DNA of 64,000 nucleotides. Origin: Archegozetes longisetosus (taxonomy: Eukaryota > Arthropoda > Arachnida > Sarcoptiformes > Trhypochthoniidae). The notes beneath the pieces are model-generated. The model searched no databases. It had not been told where the DNA came from and was given only the letters and a program-made list of their open reading frames with translations. The stretch lies in assembly GCA_018873245.2 (NCBI GenBank), contig JAEMBT020000008.1:15500090-15564089 (forward strand). The letters are read 5' to 3'. Position numbers and translations under genes: made by a program. Positions 49,975 to 64,000 of the stretch are shown piece by piece; position 1 is the stretch's first letter, and the number at the start of each line of letters is the position of its first letter.

Positions 49975-52900
49975 TATTATATCAAAATTTGTTGACTTAG
50001 GAATCTTTTTCAAAGTAGAGCTGTAACACTATGCTATACAATCAAATGGTCAAAACTCGCATCTTTCTTTTTGTTAACTTAAATCAATATTTGATTGACT
50101 CATTTATTAAATTAGTCAATAAGAGTTGCTAGTACTTCGTCTCATCTTCGAGATCATTGATAGAAATCCAAACTTTTACCAAACTATCTTTTCAGTGGCT
50201 TTTCAGATAAGTAATAATAAATGAAATCAATAGTCAAAGGAAAACAAAAAGCATTTTCATTATTGAAGATACTTTTATTTTAATAAAAAGCATGTTGGAA
50301 TAAAATGATAAACCCGGTATTTGGTTGATTCATTGTTCGCCAACACTTATGAAAATTGAGTTCAGGTAAGGTAACATTCATAGTGCGCAAACTTCAATTG
50401 AATGTATGTGTAAAACTTCCTTTAAAAAGTTGCTTTAAAAACTTTTAGATAGGGGTTATAGTATTTTTTTTCTGTTTTAAATAAATTCAATTTGATCTTC
50501 AGCATAGTGTCCCTTTGGTATTCGGAACAGAACTGAATTTTAGTATTCTCTTTAAGTTCTTCAAGTCTTAACTAACTTATTATTTAGCATTAAGTTCTCT
50601 TCTTGGAAAAATAAAATAAAAATCAGCTTAAAGTTAGTAATGAACGAGTACTACTCAGAAATTCAATTTCATCAAATCATAAATTCTTTAAGTAAGATCC
50701 TATTTAGCTCTTCAAGTCATATAAGAAAATTAACTTTTTAATTTTTAATATCAGTGTAATATTCAAATTTTGTTGTTTGCAATAGTTTGTGATGGTCAGC
50801 TTTGAAAACCAGATTATTTTAATAGGTAAAAAATTGACCGTTTCTAATTGTACTTCGAAACTGTTGAAACTTCTCAAAATGGTTATTTTATTTTAATTAT
50901 GTAATATTAACCTGAAACATATCGTCAAGTTTTGTTATGCATGAAAAATATTATGCAGTAGAATTCAGTATCTTTTGTATAATAACAAGGACTCGATTAC
51001 AGTAATTTGATTTCGAATAATTAGATCACGTCTAAAAATCAATGCCATAAGAATGCGATAATAACAGCGTTGAGAGTTGATTCTGAATAATAAACGAAGT
51101 CGTTTCAATTATACCAACCTTATGAAAAATGGATTCTAAACTGAATAAGAAAATCTTTTTCATTTCAGGTGAAAAAACTCTGAATAAATGTTTACTATTA
51201 AAGAAAATCTATTTATATGAATCTCTAAACTAGAGTTATTAAAATGTGTAGTTTTAAGCCGTTATAACCAAACGTATAACTTGTGCAACTGTTACCTATA
51301 TTTGTTAAGATAACATTTTTGCCCAAATGTAAGCGATCAAAAATCAAATGACAAAAGAGTATACTTTTTTTATCCTTCAGGGAAATTCAAGCCGAAAGAA
51401 GCAGTCATGTCATCAACTTTATGTCCTATTCCTCTGTTTATTCATCCTCTGTATCAATAGTTCAATAGCGAAAGTGATACTAACTGTGAGATAGACTAAA
51501 AGGACGAGAATTGTGTTCCATAACTTATGTGAAGCATAGCAAGAAAAATGAAGTCATCAAAATGAAAATAGTCTAAATCTCTACTAACCGCATGTGATCA
51601 CAATAGAAGAGTTAACAAAGTTTGCTATCAAAACAGTGCACTCACACAAGCCAGATAAGTATCCTTTTAATAATTAACAGCTTATTCATATTTGAAGCTA
51701 GCTAAACATTTTTGAAATAATCATGCTTAACTTAATAAAAACAAGTTGAATGAACTCGAAATTTGTTTTCAGGTAATTTATAAAATGAATAAAGGATTGG
51801 AACTAACGATTCCGCCACTGCATAGCATTCCATTTTGATAGTTACATAAGATTATAGACATATCTTTATCAACTTATGGTCATAGAGCCCAATGATGTGC
51901 ATTAGTGTTCAAATACTGGTATCATAACAAATATGTGCATCAAATATGCTTATATTAAAGTGATGTGCTTTGATTAGAAACAGTGAACGATCTCTTAGAT
52001 ACTAAAACTCAAGTACCCAAATGCCATGACTAGATTTGTTATGGGAAACAGTTTTCTCAATCTCGAGTTTGTTTTCTATCCATCAAGCACTTTGTCAAGT
52101 TTAGTTTCTAATTGATTTATAACTGTAATACCAATGGCGGATTATGTTGACACATTATCATTGTTTCAAAAGGTTGCTTTATCAGAAATTGTGTCATATA
52201 ATCAATTAAATATTGAAATGCAATCTCGTTTCTTCTTCTAATGAGTTGAAAGCTGAAAACATTTAAATTGTAGTTTCCGCATGTATCTATAATACATTAA
52301 ATGTTGGTTATTTATTAAAAGTACAAACAACTCAAAAGTAGAAATATTATGCAGCTATTTCTATGTCAGTTTTCATTGGAAAAGTTCAGACTTCGCTCAC
52401 ATACGCTTGATACACAGCTTTAAATAGTGTTAGACATCAGCTCAATGAGCGATAGTTTACGGAATTTATTAGAGCTTACTATTTCTTAAGCGATTTATCC
52501 AAATAGAAATTTGATACTTTCTATGAAATAACTATAAATAACATGCTCTATAGTTTAATGAGCTTTTGTTTAAATCAAATATTCCGCAATAATAGCTCAT
52601 ATGGAGCGATTTTAAAACGCTTTCACCTTAAGATAGAATTAATTATTCAATAATTTAGTTCAAAAGAAGTTATTGTATTTGAACTGAATGTTTAAATACT
52701 CTGACTTGGAATAAACATTAATTTAATGACTTGACATTTGAATTACCTAAAATTTGAAGCAACAAAATATGATTGAAATCTAGATCATTTAAAACAGATT
52801 AAAATTTCTTACTTTGCAACTGTTTTCAGTATTTCTAATAAACATTAAAATGTTTGGCAAAAATCTCAATTGATCAATGAGATGAGATGAGTCGAGCTGA

Positions 52901-54396
52901 CAGCTCAACTCAGCTCAAGCTCAGGGTAACTGAGCTAATGTCTACCACTAGTTTTAAACAATCAAATATATGTAGTTATTGCGTGCTGACCCGCTCAAAG
53001 GGGGCGAACTTGACTGATAAAAGTATACGAAAAAAGAGACGGCCTCATTTAAAATGGTAAACATAATTGTGTGGATTGTGTGATCAGTAGAATAACTTCT
53101 GTTGGTTCTAAATGATACAAAAGTTATCGAACCGTTTTATAAATCTTCACATTTCAAGGTTCGCAATAGGCGACAGTCCATTATTTATTACTTATTTTAG
53201 TGCAGATATCATTTATGAATTACGTGACTATACTGTACATCTCAATAAATGTATCCAATATTCATTTGGGCGTTTAGGATATATAATAGTATCGGCAAAA
53301 TGTGTTCTTCTTTGACTTGAATATTGTCTGAATGGGCGATTGTTTTGGTTGGTTTGTCTACATCCAAATGCTTATTGAATGTCGAATTAATGACGGAGAA
53401 ACTAAACATAGCTCTCAGTCATATGCCTGAGCTATGAAAACATAACATTTTTTCCAAACTATCTTTGCATGCCATACTTCGTTCCAACTGTTCAGTGTCT
53501 CTCTCATGATATACCTTCAGTGGTTAATCAATGCAAACCTGAAGGCAATGCTCACAAATGGAATGATTAAAGGCTCTATAAAAATGATTTGACCAAATAT
53601 AGGGAATAACTGGCATTAAGAATATATTGTTGCCATTCAATACAATTGAATGTGACGCCAAACATAACATTATGCCTCACACAAAGGAGTCGTACAGAAT
53701 ATCTGATTCAGAATATATTGCACCAAATCTAATGCTTCTCTATCTTCCTACAACTCTATTCTTTTTTATTCACTCTTAGCCTAACATTTGCTTTATTTGT
53801 ATTTATGGTAAATACAAGTGTAAAGAATGGCTCTTATATTCAATTCAATTCTCTGCTCCAGTATCAATTTCGAGTCAGTTTTGATTAAATTTTCAAACTT
53901 ATTATTGAGTTTGAGACCACTTTGAAATGAATTTTCTTTATCGAAGTTTCATTCACATCAACAACGAATGAGTTTTTACTAGTATTAATCCAAAGTATAT
54001 ATTATATATACCATATTGTTTCTGTTGTCTTCTACAGCATATGGTTTTGATCAGTACCGTAAAACTAAACTGCTTTATTTAATAGTTGAAGTGGTCAATT
54101 CATCCATAATATTCGGTATGGACATAAAATGCAAACTATTAATAATGCAGGTTATTAATAATTTTTGGCGTATGGACCACATCATGATCTGGTCATTTGT
54201 GGTCAAAACAAAAGCTTTAGTCACAATTTAATCAAAATAGTATGGCTCAGTCTTTCCATAATATTAGTTTTGTCAACAAATTTAACGATTAGTTTGCTAT
54301 GAATTAAGTTTACCGAGTTATCACACATAATGTAAGAATAATGATTTGTCTGTTGCGCACATAAATTAAGAACACAATTTACAGAATACCAGACGC
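49975..54396. other. Gene-poor spacer or possible long intron
   Basis: If the 49757 exon is real, this stretch would be intronic. It holds short open frames (for example 53112-53315) without motifs. One acceptor-like TATCCTTCAG ends at 51380 ahead of an open segment of about 30 codons. A low-complexity patch of alternating AGCTCA/GAGCTG words occurs near 52890-52935. Confidence 0.4.
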
Positions 54397-54404
54397 CTTT
54401 CTAG

Positions 54405-54862
54405 TAGAGTATGCTATGACTTCTCGAGTCTCGATCGAGTCTCGAAAATTATTTTTATTGATTTAATCCCAATAATTAACCCTTAATTTTCAAAAGATTT
54501 TACGTTTTAATATTGACCGAAGAAAAATATTGTATAACTAGGTTAGGCAATGAATACTTAATGAATAATTTTAAGTTTAAAGGTTTTAAATGCTAAAAAT
54601 GTGCTTTATCAAAAAAATCGATTCGTGAAAGGGTCATTTTAAATCAAAATAGTTTTGTTAGATAAATTTTAAATTAAATTAAAAGCTTTTAATTATTGAA
54701 CGGTTATCTCAAGTTAATGCATTGTATTGAATCTAAGTGCAAGTAAATAATTAGTGATCAAATTTTTCCCTTATACTATATGGAATTCGAGAATTCTCGA
54801 GTCTCGGGACCAAAATTTTTTCGAGACTCGAGAAGCTCATTTCTCGAAAATACCATGCTCTA
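54405..54862. mobile_element. 458-bp hAT-like non-autonomous transposon (MITE)
   Basis: The terminal inverted repeats are TAGAGTATGCTATG at 54405 and the complement of CATACCATGCTCTA-type sequence ending at 54862 (TAGAGCATGGTATT reading inward). They are followed inward by CTCGAGTCTCG-rich subterminal repeats on both sides. The insertion is flanked by an exact 8-bp direct repeat, CTTTCTAG, at 54397-54404 and 54863-54870. An 8-bp duplication is characteristic of hAT transposons. No transposase frame is present. Confidence 0.85.
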
Positions 54863-54870
54863 CTTTCTAG

Positions 54871-57800
54871 CCTTTTACGACTATTTCAACCTAGACTAAC
54901 TTTAAATTAGTTGTAAAAGTTTGACCACTGATCGCAAGCTGTTTGGGACTGAAAATGCGTTTACCACTCTACAAGTTGTGCTCTTAATTTGTGTGTATAA
55001 TCAACAAATCATTATTTTTACATTAGAACTTATGTTAGCAATTCATAAATTTAAAGCTATTCCTTTATTATAAGAGTGTTTAGCTCTTGTATTCAGCCAA
55101 TGTACGTTTATTTAGGTATAAATTAAGTTTTGATCAATTTTTATTCAAATTCTAAGCTTAAAAACAATTTTAATAATTGTATTAAACCTACCAATTGTCT
55201 GCCCTAAAGCTAGAAAAAACTATTTGATTCAGACTTAAATCATTAGTGAAAATAAAAAACAGTGGGGACTATCTGCAAATAATACAGTTATAATTTGAAA
55301 AGAAATTTCACTAAATTTGATTTAGTCATTAACAGCAGTCTGAAAAACTCATCAAGTTTATTAATTTAATAAGAAAATCGATAATTGTTTTAATTATTTT
55401 GTACGTTAGGCTCATTGGTTCATAAATTGTTGTGCAGACTGTTTTTGACCTGTTTTTTGGCTTCTCATTAATTATTCGATTTTGCCTGTCTTTAACATCT
55501 ACTCTTTTCTCTCCACAGTTTGATTTAGGTTTAAAAAAATCAATTCTCAGGTCCTATTTTTCCGATTTATGCTTTGCCTTCAAATATTCATTATGCAAAT
55601 ATGCTAAAAATGCCAAAATCAATAATTGAAACAAGTTAATTCACTTAAGAGTGATTGGTTTAATGTGATCAAAGTTTTAAATGCAAATAATTTGATCACA
55701 ATCTATCAATTGAAAGAAAAACGTTTTCGTAGAATTAACTAGAAAACAAAATCAAATTAACAAAAATGGTTAGAAGGATAGTGTGAGCTGTTTGTAACCT
55801 ACTGACAAACTAGTTTTCGTGACTTTACTCCCATTGTTAATGTTATGATATAATATAATAAAATATAAAGATAGCAAAGATATGATCGATTCTCATTAAA
55901 AATAGTTGACGTTATTGTCTCGCGAATATGCTTTTAGCCATTAGTGCTTAACTGTTCACTAATGAGTTTAATGCTTTTGTTTTAATATTTGAAATAAAGC
56001 TCCAGTTTAAACATTAACAATTATAATAACTTAATGCAAGCAATAAACAGTATCATAAGTCTTCAACTGCCATAACATCAAATATGACTTCATTTCTAAT
56101 TTCCTAATAATTATTACTTTGTTTTATGCTGTTTCAAATGTTTGTTTTTGCCTAACATCTCGTTTCAGATAATTTTGTTCATTTTCAATTTCAACTTCAA
56201 AATAGAGGCAATCAAGTTGTTGAAGTGATTTCAGTCAAAATCGAAATCATTTTATAAATCATACAACTTTTTATTTGTTTTCTAATAAAAATTTCCAATA
56301 AATCAAACGAATTCAGTTTGACCCGAATTAATCTTTCGAAACAGTTTAGAGAGAAGTGAATCAAACAATTGTTTCAAACTTATCTGAGAAATCACTTCAA
56401 CCGAATCTGATTGGATTTTTATAGTTCTCTTCAAGTGGTCTGATCTTAAAGAATTTGTTGGTCGGTTTCGATAGAAAATTAATTTATTTGAAATTGATTT
56501 CAAATCAACAATATTAGAGATTTTGGTACCATAAAGCTTTTTGTGTTGTACAGCTACAAACTCAGTGTCCAAACAATTATGTCATTGAAATCTCTTTGAG
56601 GTCCAATAACATAAGAATTTGTTAGGAGATAGATCTTCTTAAAAACAAAAATAAGAAGAGATAAGATTTGACGTTAAAGTACACAATTTATTATTTGTTA
56701 TAGGCTCGTAAACTGCCGCATTTCTTTTTTACTATTATCCAATTACTAAACTATCATTTTGGCCATTATTATATAATAAAATCTATTATCCATCTAAGAA
56801 ACCAATCATTGCTGAATTAGTTGAATTACTAAAATGTGCTCAAATTGAAAACTGAATACAAAGAGAAGGTGAGAAAAATAAGTGAAACAGAACTGAGACA
56901 CAGTGAATGACAAAATTACGACCCATAGGCAAGCAAGTTGTGAGAGGCCATGAGAGTCATGTCTAATTTGCTCCATAAAAGCTGACTAATGTTGGTTTAT
57001 CTGACATTAATAAAAACTATACGCCCTTCTTATAGTGACCGCACCAATAATTATTGCTTATATCGATAAAATAAGTGCTATATTATAGCCTAATAAAGAA
57101 GTTGTATTCAGTTCCTCAAAAATAAATCATACAGACTACAATTATCCAAAATAAATGGTCAATAATTCTGAAGATTATTTTCTGACAGTATGTTTGCTGA
57201 GAGAAGTTGTGTAAAGCATTCTGTAAAACATTTTGTAAATTTTGATTTTCCGCTAAGAAAATAAATTATAAGAGTGCAGACTATAATTAAACTAATAGTT
57301 AGTTGAATAGGACAATAATTGGACAATTTTCACTCTAAGATAACTGGATTATCGATGGAATGAGTGGAGAAATGAAATTTGACAAAAATAATTGAGTTAA
57401 TCTGATATAGATATTTATAGCATTAGAAGAGTTGGTGAATAACATTTATGGCGTTTCGAGTATAGCTTATTATAAAATTATGCAAATAATAAAAGTTGGA
57501 AAACAGATATTATTTTAATCAATTACAAGATGACATTAGAAGCTGATGTTTATCTGAATAACAATTAATATAAATTACTATACATTAATATTTCATGGTT
57601 TTTTGAGTTGTCCAATGTTTTCAAATATAATACTAGTAGTAATTAAGCATAGAAAACACATGCAACCCATTACGACAGAATAGTCCTGCACACAATAACT
57701 CAAACAGTAGTCAGACTTAATTTGGAAAAATCACTGTCAAAACCTGTGCATGACGTGAACATGTAGAATAGATTTAAGTTAAAGTTAGCACTTCAACCAT

Positions 57801-60800
57801 TAATGAACTGGTAATATTACGAAAGTATATATTATATCAAATCTGATGCGTTGGTTCGGTAACTGCCAGTAACTGTTACACTTGTTTTGCTTCCTTAACT
57901 AGTTAATTAAGTTGACGCAAATTTAATTATCAAACCGAATATTAAAGCCAAAACAAAATAATATGATATCTTTTCGCCACTAACATTAGTTGAAGTTTCA
58001 TCTGATAGATAGAAAGAAAAGAAAAAACATTAAGTCACGTAACGACCTATTTATATGCAACTCATATTAGGCATATGTCATACAAATAACTTATTCAACT
58101 TAATTTGTATTGAGCTTCTAATTTATATAATTAATGAAACTTTATTGCATAGAATAGTGTGCAGATACAATAAACTTTTTTTTATATTATTGAACGGAAA
58201 ATGCTTTTTCTTACCTAATGGTAAGTAGTGATCCGTTTAGTTCTTTCATATTTAATGTCAGGCATGGCTATAAGGCATTCAAATATATTTGGCTCATTTG
58301 TGTTGTCACTCATCAAATTATAGTCATTAATTTGACTCGATATGTGTACAGTTAAAGCTCTACTATTAGTTTGGAGAACATGACTGCGAAGCTTTGTTAA
58401 TGCGCAAGGATTAGTGCCATCATCTCTAATACCATACGTTGTGATCTCGACAGTGGATGTACGTCTTCAACTTGACACTTTAAAATAGCTGTCCTACTCT
58501 ATCTCGCAACAATACTCAGATGATTATCATTACAACTTTTAGGCAATCATTGTTTATTTTGTTCTCGCTGCTTCAATCTTGTTCGGAGCTGTTCTTCTTC
58601 GCTCCTCTTAGTGCTTGTTCAGAGCAATTAAGTGCAACACTAGTGGCAAGTCATGTAAAGAAGCACTGAAAGCAGTTGTCTTTGTTTAATTGAGAAGAAC
58701 ATTGAGTTTAAGTGTTTTTTCGCTAACAATTGTTAACATTAATAGTCATACCATACACAGTAATCATGTCTTCTTTTGAGTCTTGACTCTGAAAGGATAT
58801 GACATGACACGAATATCTCCCGCTTAGATCAATAGTAGGTCGCAATATATTAAGTGCTCTGTATATTATCAGTGGATCTCCTCTATCCGCAGTATAGTTC
58901 TGTTGATCTTTCCCCTCAATCCAAGTGATGCATGCATTGTATCCAACTCAGGAATCCATTGATGGATAGGCTCAGGGTCATCACCAGAAACTATTTCACC
59001 ACTAAATTTCTGTCTTCAATCGTATCGACAGAATAAATACAATTGAGTACTAGCTGATTGTTCAGTCTGATTTTCAATATAAGCTACAACTGATAATCAT
59101 TTTATTTTGACTAAACCGTTGAAATTGTCTATCAAATTGAAAGAAATAAAATAATAAGATTAAAATTGCTGTCGACATGACTATTGTGAACAAAGATAAT
59201 ATTTAATTTTATTTGGATTTGCATTTAACTGAATCAGAGCGTTTATGCGTTGGTCAAGTTTTGATGGTTAAAGTATAGATAAATTGATGAGAACTGGTAT
59301 CTTCAGATGTGTTTTGTAGTGCGTAATGCTGGCAAATCAAAGTAAATCAATTTGACATTAGGCACATTTATTTGCTTAACATTAATGCATTCCATTTGTG
59401 TTAATGAGAGACATGTCTAGAAAATGCTGAACTCTATATTCCGTCTAATAGTTGGACATTTTTTCTCTCAAAACATCTTTTACTTTTAATGATAACTTTC
59501 TCTTTTGATTACTTTTCAAATGCCTTCTGCTGTGAATTTGGTTAGAAATATATAGACAATCATAAAGCGAATAAAGTGAAGCAGTTGTCTGAACATAACT
59601 CTAATGTTGGCACTAACAAAGTTGCCAACATTATTGTAAGGGCAGGTATGGCTAACTTACACAGGAAAACTTCAATAAAAAGCAATGCTTTCATCTATAA
59701 ACAAGTTTCATAAAACTGAAAAGAATGGAGGAAAGAGGTATTGTAGGAGCACAACGAGTCTATACAATAAAACTTTACTCATAAATGAATTCTTTTTTAC
59801 ATGAACAATAACTGACATAACTGTTTCGCTTATAAACAAATCGGAAATGTGTGCTGAAGCTTATAGTTACTCACGCATCTACTCAAGGTATTCAAATGCT
59901 TGATAAGGTGGTCACTTATTAGCTAACGTCACGAATAAGTACTATAACAATATGCTTTTGTGCTTCAAGTAATATTTCTAACTTTGTTTGCCAGTAACTC
60001 ACGTCTTATCGTGAATTGTAAGCATTATAGATTTGAAAAGATTATATACACATCATCTATGAATAATTGAAAATATAAGCCAATTACTCGAAAATTGCAT
60101 TTTCAATTCAAGCCCTTAAATCTTAGTTACTTTAACTTTCTATACAAATTGATACACAATGAATAACACTATTTACGCCTTTAAAAGACTTTTTGTTCAG
60201 AGTTCTTTCAAAAAATACATTTTAATTGTTTTCATTTGAAATAGCTAACTGAGATACTAGTAACTTTGAATATTCAGTTATGAAAATAAGAAAACATCAA
60301 TGATTCTTTTAAGCCCTAAACTTGTCATATACTTTGCGTTGGTGAAAAACATCTTAACACGAATTTGACAAAAGCTGCGGAAGTCTTTTATTCAGAGAGA
60401 TTCAGAGAGACTTCTCGTGTTTCTCTGTTGTGATGCATAAGTAAGTTTTCGCACCTCTTTTGTTGATTATGTTTAGTGCAGTGATTGTGCCGCTGCTCTT
60501 CTTAGCAATCATAAAATGAAATTTTACTCAACAGAAATAACAATTCATTTACATAAAACGTTTTTGCCGTTTGTTCTGAGCAACAAGTGTTTCATCATTC
60601 ATACGATTGATTCATTTGAGAATAGGTTAATTAATTAGACACTATATATTTATTATAACACAAAGCAATTAATGAAATGTGAATCCTACGAACACTTATT
60701 TTATATTTGTCTTTTTACTTAAAATAACCGATTCAGGTGTCCAAATAAAAGCTCATTTAAATAAGAATTGCAATTTTAAATAAGGAAATCAATTATAATC

Positions 60801-61190
60801 ATCAATAATAAAATATTTTTAAAATTGTAAAATCAATTATTAATTAGAGGAAGCATTATTGAAAAAACAACATTATGTCCCCAAATAATGATAATTTTTT
60901 ATTAGTAGTTAAGTTTATTTAGTTTATTCCTAAGTTTATTTATCCGACCAAACAGAAAATCGCAATTTTTGTATACAGAAAAAAATTGCAGCATTCGTAT
61001 GAATAAGGCATTAAATTCAGCTCATTTGTGATCTTATTCGTGTTGGACTACATAAAAGCTGAATCTTTACTTATTTTTTATTCGGCAAGATTCTCACATT
61101 GGTTGCGGTTCTTTCTTATCTCATTCATTGCTAACTCACGTGTCTTTTGAAGTGTAAATTTATAAATTGTCTGCTATTCCTTATATTCAG
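54871..61190. other. Gene-poor AT-rich spacer
   Basis: I recognise no gene. A perfect small hairpin occurs at 59603-59632 (AATGTTGGCA, 10-nt loop, TGCCAACATT). A somewhat G+C-richer patch lies at 58380-58680. Other open frames here carry no motif. Confidence 0.45.
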
Positions 61191-61434
61191 TGCATCGCTA
61201 TCTTATAAGGCATTGCACGCCAATAGGAGATCCCGAAGAAAAACTAGTTCAAACAAGCACAATCAAAATAGTCTAGCTGAGTCAGAAAAGGAGAGCATCT
61301 GTTTATTTTTTACACCAACCTTTCACGTCTTCTTCACTTCTTTAGAAAATTGTCTAAAAAATTGTCTAAAGGGTGAACTGAATGTTTGCTTGATTGAATA
61401 TTTTACAATAACTAATATCTTAAACATATGTTGA
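61191..61434 (+). other. Candidate exon with basic cleavage-type motif, unrecognised
   Basis: A strong acceptor (CTGCTATTCCTTATATTCAG) ends at 61190 and opens a frame running to 61434. It reads ASLSYKALHANRRSRRKTSS near its start, so NRRSRRK would be a furin-type site if the product is secreted. The segment directly upstream in the same frame is hydrophobic (FINCLLFLIF) but lacks an ATG. No family is recognised, so it may be chance. Confidence 0.18.
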
Positions 61435-63294
61435 CATGTGTTGTCGTTACGATTTGCTTCCTATTTATAATTCACTTACGAGTTTGCAGTTTTTCAATTC
61501 GAGATCCATTCATCGTGTCATTCCCTATCACTTGACGGTTATTAAAATTATTTTTTATACTGATTCATCAGTTTTTCAATATCTGACTAGTTCTGGGCTA
61601 TGTTTCAATCAATATTCAACTCAATGCTAACTCTACAAAATGCTCAAATATAGTTGTTCTACATCAACTTTTAATATAACAGTCCTGATGGGCTACAAAA
61701 TTTACAGACATGTTAAATATGTATTGATAACACTTAATAGCGCTCGTGTCCAATTTCTTTTAACAAGAACATAAACAAAGAGCATGTCTTGCCTCAAACA
61801 TCTTGAGTATATTGAACATCGCTACAATATTTTCTAGTTATCTGAGTTTTAGAATTGAAATCTAATCTTTTTTGGAAACAGCAGTTCATGTTTTCAAAGT
61901 AAAGTTGTTTAAAACTTTTTTTGGGTAAAACATATTCTAAATATTAATAGTAAATATATTTTTGTATATAAAAGCTTATTCTGATTTAGGCAAAATAAAT
62001 ACGTTGTTCAAGTTTTATTCCAATGTGTAAGACTATTAAATTGAATAGATATATAAGTTTGGACTCTTTTTTTTAATTTTGAATTAGTTTTTTGTTTGGA
62101 GACAGCTACAGTTGATATTCGAGCAAAGTTTTTGATATTTTTAATAGAATTTTGATGAGAAATATAATTAGTTGACTCGTACTGAAATATATTGAAAATG
62201 ATTGTATTTGCGCTATACTTCAAACTATGATATGACTACAAACTGCTAAAGTTAGTGCAATTATTATGAAAATCTATTTTTAGACCAACATAATGCGGAA
62301 ATACTAAAGTAGATTTTCTTATGAAAAGTTAGCTCAACTGCGATAATAAGTAAAAAAAGTATTTTACTTTACTCCAAGTATAACTAAATTTTATTAAAAT
62401 AAAAAATTTTGTGCAACTTCAATGCCTCGCTCTTATCTATTAGCTGACAAGTTCTCATTAGATATTCAACTTTTTTATTAAATTTGTTTTCTTAGCTTAG
62501 TGTTAAACGTAGAAAACATACAAATAGATAATAGAATTGGGAAATTGCAATTTGAGTAATGCAGCCCAACTTATGTTTCACGAGTCAGCCAGATTAAAAT
62601 TGATGGTCAATTCATGTTAACAGTAGAATTGTTCATGTTTCTTACTTTTCCTATTTTATTTTAGTTTTTAATCATTAATGTATAGGATTAGTGAACGTTT
62701 CCCTTAAAAATACAATTAGAATCTGCTGTACTTTTCTCATTTAGTTATGGTTCAAATTTTCGACTGTACTTTTTAATCATCATTAGAATGAGTGATATGC
62801 TGTAACACTTATTACCGCAAAACAATTAGTTATTATTATGATCAGTCTGAAACTAAATTTATATTTGAGTCTAGAATATTTAACGAATCATGAAAAGTAC
62901 GATACTTTGAATGCTCGATGCTACGTTTGTTATTATGCATTCTAAGCCTTGTATCAAATGGTAATAAGTGTGAATTTGAACTGTTTATACTTTTCAAAGC
63001 TAATTAAGGAAAATGTAAAATTTAATCAAGGATTTATGCCCAAATACATTTTACATTGACTCACCAACACTTATAATAATTAAATACTCCAAAGTGAATA
63101 CTTGATAGTTAGCATGAGTTTGAAGATGAAAACTAAATTTTTAATTGAATTTCTTTTTAATCTAAAGTTTGAATGTCATTCGCGATTCAATTTTGCAAAG
63201 CATTAGACCTCTTTATGAGTCTTTGGTATATAATAGCCAAATCAAAATGCGTTCAATTAAAATAAAAGCCTCTAAAACTATTCATTTTGTTGGC
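61435..63294. other. Gene-poor AT-rich spacer
   Basis: I see no gene or RNA here. Short open frames at 61436-61630 (plus) and 62008-62223 (minus) carry no motif or splice context. Confidence 0.45.
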
Positions 63295-63312
63295 GAGAGA
63301 GAGAGAGAGAGA
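63295..63312. repeat. Short (GA)n microsatellite
   Basis: About nine GA units. The remaining sequence to 64000 shows no recognisable gene. Confidence 0.85.
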
Positions 63313-64000
63313 CTCTCGTAAGATTTTTCATTGTAGTTAATGTTTTTGATTGTTGTTAGAGCCATAAAGTGCTTCTTCGACCAACTTACAAGTCGTAATC
63401 GATTATCAATAAAGCGTGTCTGAAACTATAATTTGCATTGGGCGAAAAAGAGGAAAAGAAATTAAGATATGCTACAATACAGGAGTCATTTATATAATGC
63501 TTGAAAACAAATTTATAACAGCGACCAACGAATGCCAAAAGAATAATAAATTTTCGCCAATGTTTTTCGCTAAATCATTAAAGAGAGAAATGACTAAACC
63601 TTAGTTTTGAAACTAATTTTTTCTAAATTCATAATAACCACTCGTAGTGTTTTTGTTCAGTTTTGCCAAATAATAATGCAATTGAAGAGTGCGTTCACCT
63701 GAAAATGTGATCAAAATGAAGTGAAGCCAAGCAGATAGACTCAGTTCACACCAAGAATGGAACGCATTCTATCATAGCCATTGCTATCGGCTCAGTTAAG
63801 ATGAATTACACTTCATGGCTCAGATGATATTCAATCAATGTCAGTGCATCACACAATTTGATGCCTCTCTTATTCTATTGAACAGAACTGTGTCAACAAT
63901 CATGAGTCAATTTATGAGTGACCGCATCCCATATCATAAACCTATTTAAGTGATTTCACTTTGCGACTTAAATTTGTTTCAACTTTATTTTCACTCAAAT

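Noticed and set aside
1-64000. CRISPR array, prokaryotic operon, prophage or viral cluster
   Set aside because: There is no regularly spaced direct-repeat array. All firm genes are intron-containing animal genes, and no phage or viral protein was recognised.

Overview
The window is nuclear DNA from an animal. It is strongly AT-rich, its genes are split by GT-AG introns, AATAAA signals follow the stop codons, and GA/TG microsatellites are scattered through it. Recognisable proteins are two SLC41 (MgtE-type) divalent-cation transporters, a Shisa-family membrane protein, mitochondrial ribosomal protein L2 and an HMG-box protein with an acidic tail. This set, with short introns and compact genes in wide AT-rich spacers, fits an arthropod, possibly a mite. 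That placement is an inference and the species is not known.

Layout. From 1 to 8.5 kb there are two head-to-tail SLC41 paralogues on the + strand. The first enters from the left edge and lacks its N-terminal part (exons to 3988); the second looks complete (6385-8528, 535 aa). A weak two-exon open model lies between them (5268-5682). From about 9.9 to 15.1 kb there is a Shisa-like gene on the + strand. Its cysteine-rich and transmembrane/PPPY exons (13874-14920) are secure. Its leader exons (11796-11819 and 13055-13193) are inferred from splice phase and from the signal peptide that the splice creates. From 36.2 to 38.6 kb two genes lie in tandem on the - strand: an HMG-box protein (38637-37776), then mRpL2 (37259-36238). 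The remaining ~45 kb is gene-poor. It holds non-autonomous DNA transposon remnants: a 458-bp hAT-like element with an exact 8-bp target duplication, two 176-bp TA-flanked pogo-like elements, a 526-bp foldback with ~95% identical 150-bp arms, and two shorter hairpin elements. It also holds microsatellites and a few candidate exons. The best of these is at 49757, encoding a signal peptide and the start of an Ig-like domain.

How the genes relate. The SLC41 pair is a local duplication in which one copy has lost an intron and altered a conserved motif. The other genes are functionally unrelated neighbours (mitochondrial translation, chromatin, membrane signalling). Nothing resembles a bacterial-style operon or a defence or biosynthetic cluster. 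The most unusual items are the hidden Shisa leader, the overlapping Ig-like read-through frame, the foldback elements and a miRNA-sized hairpin at 44257-44373.
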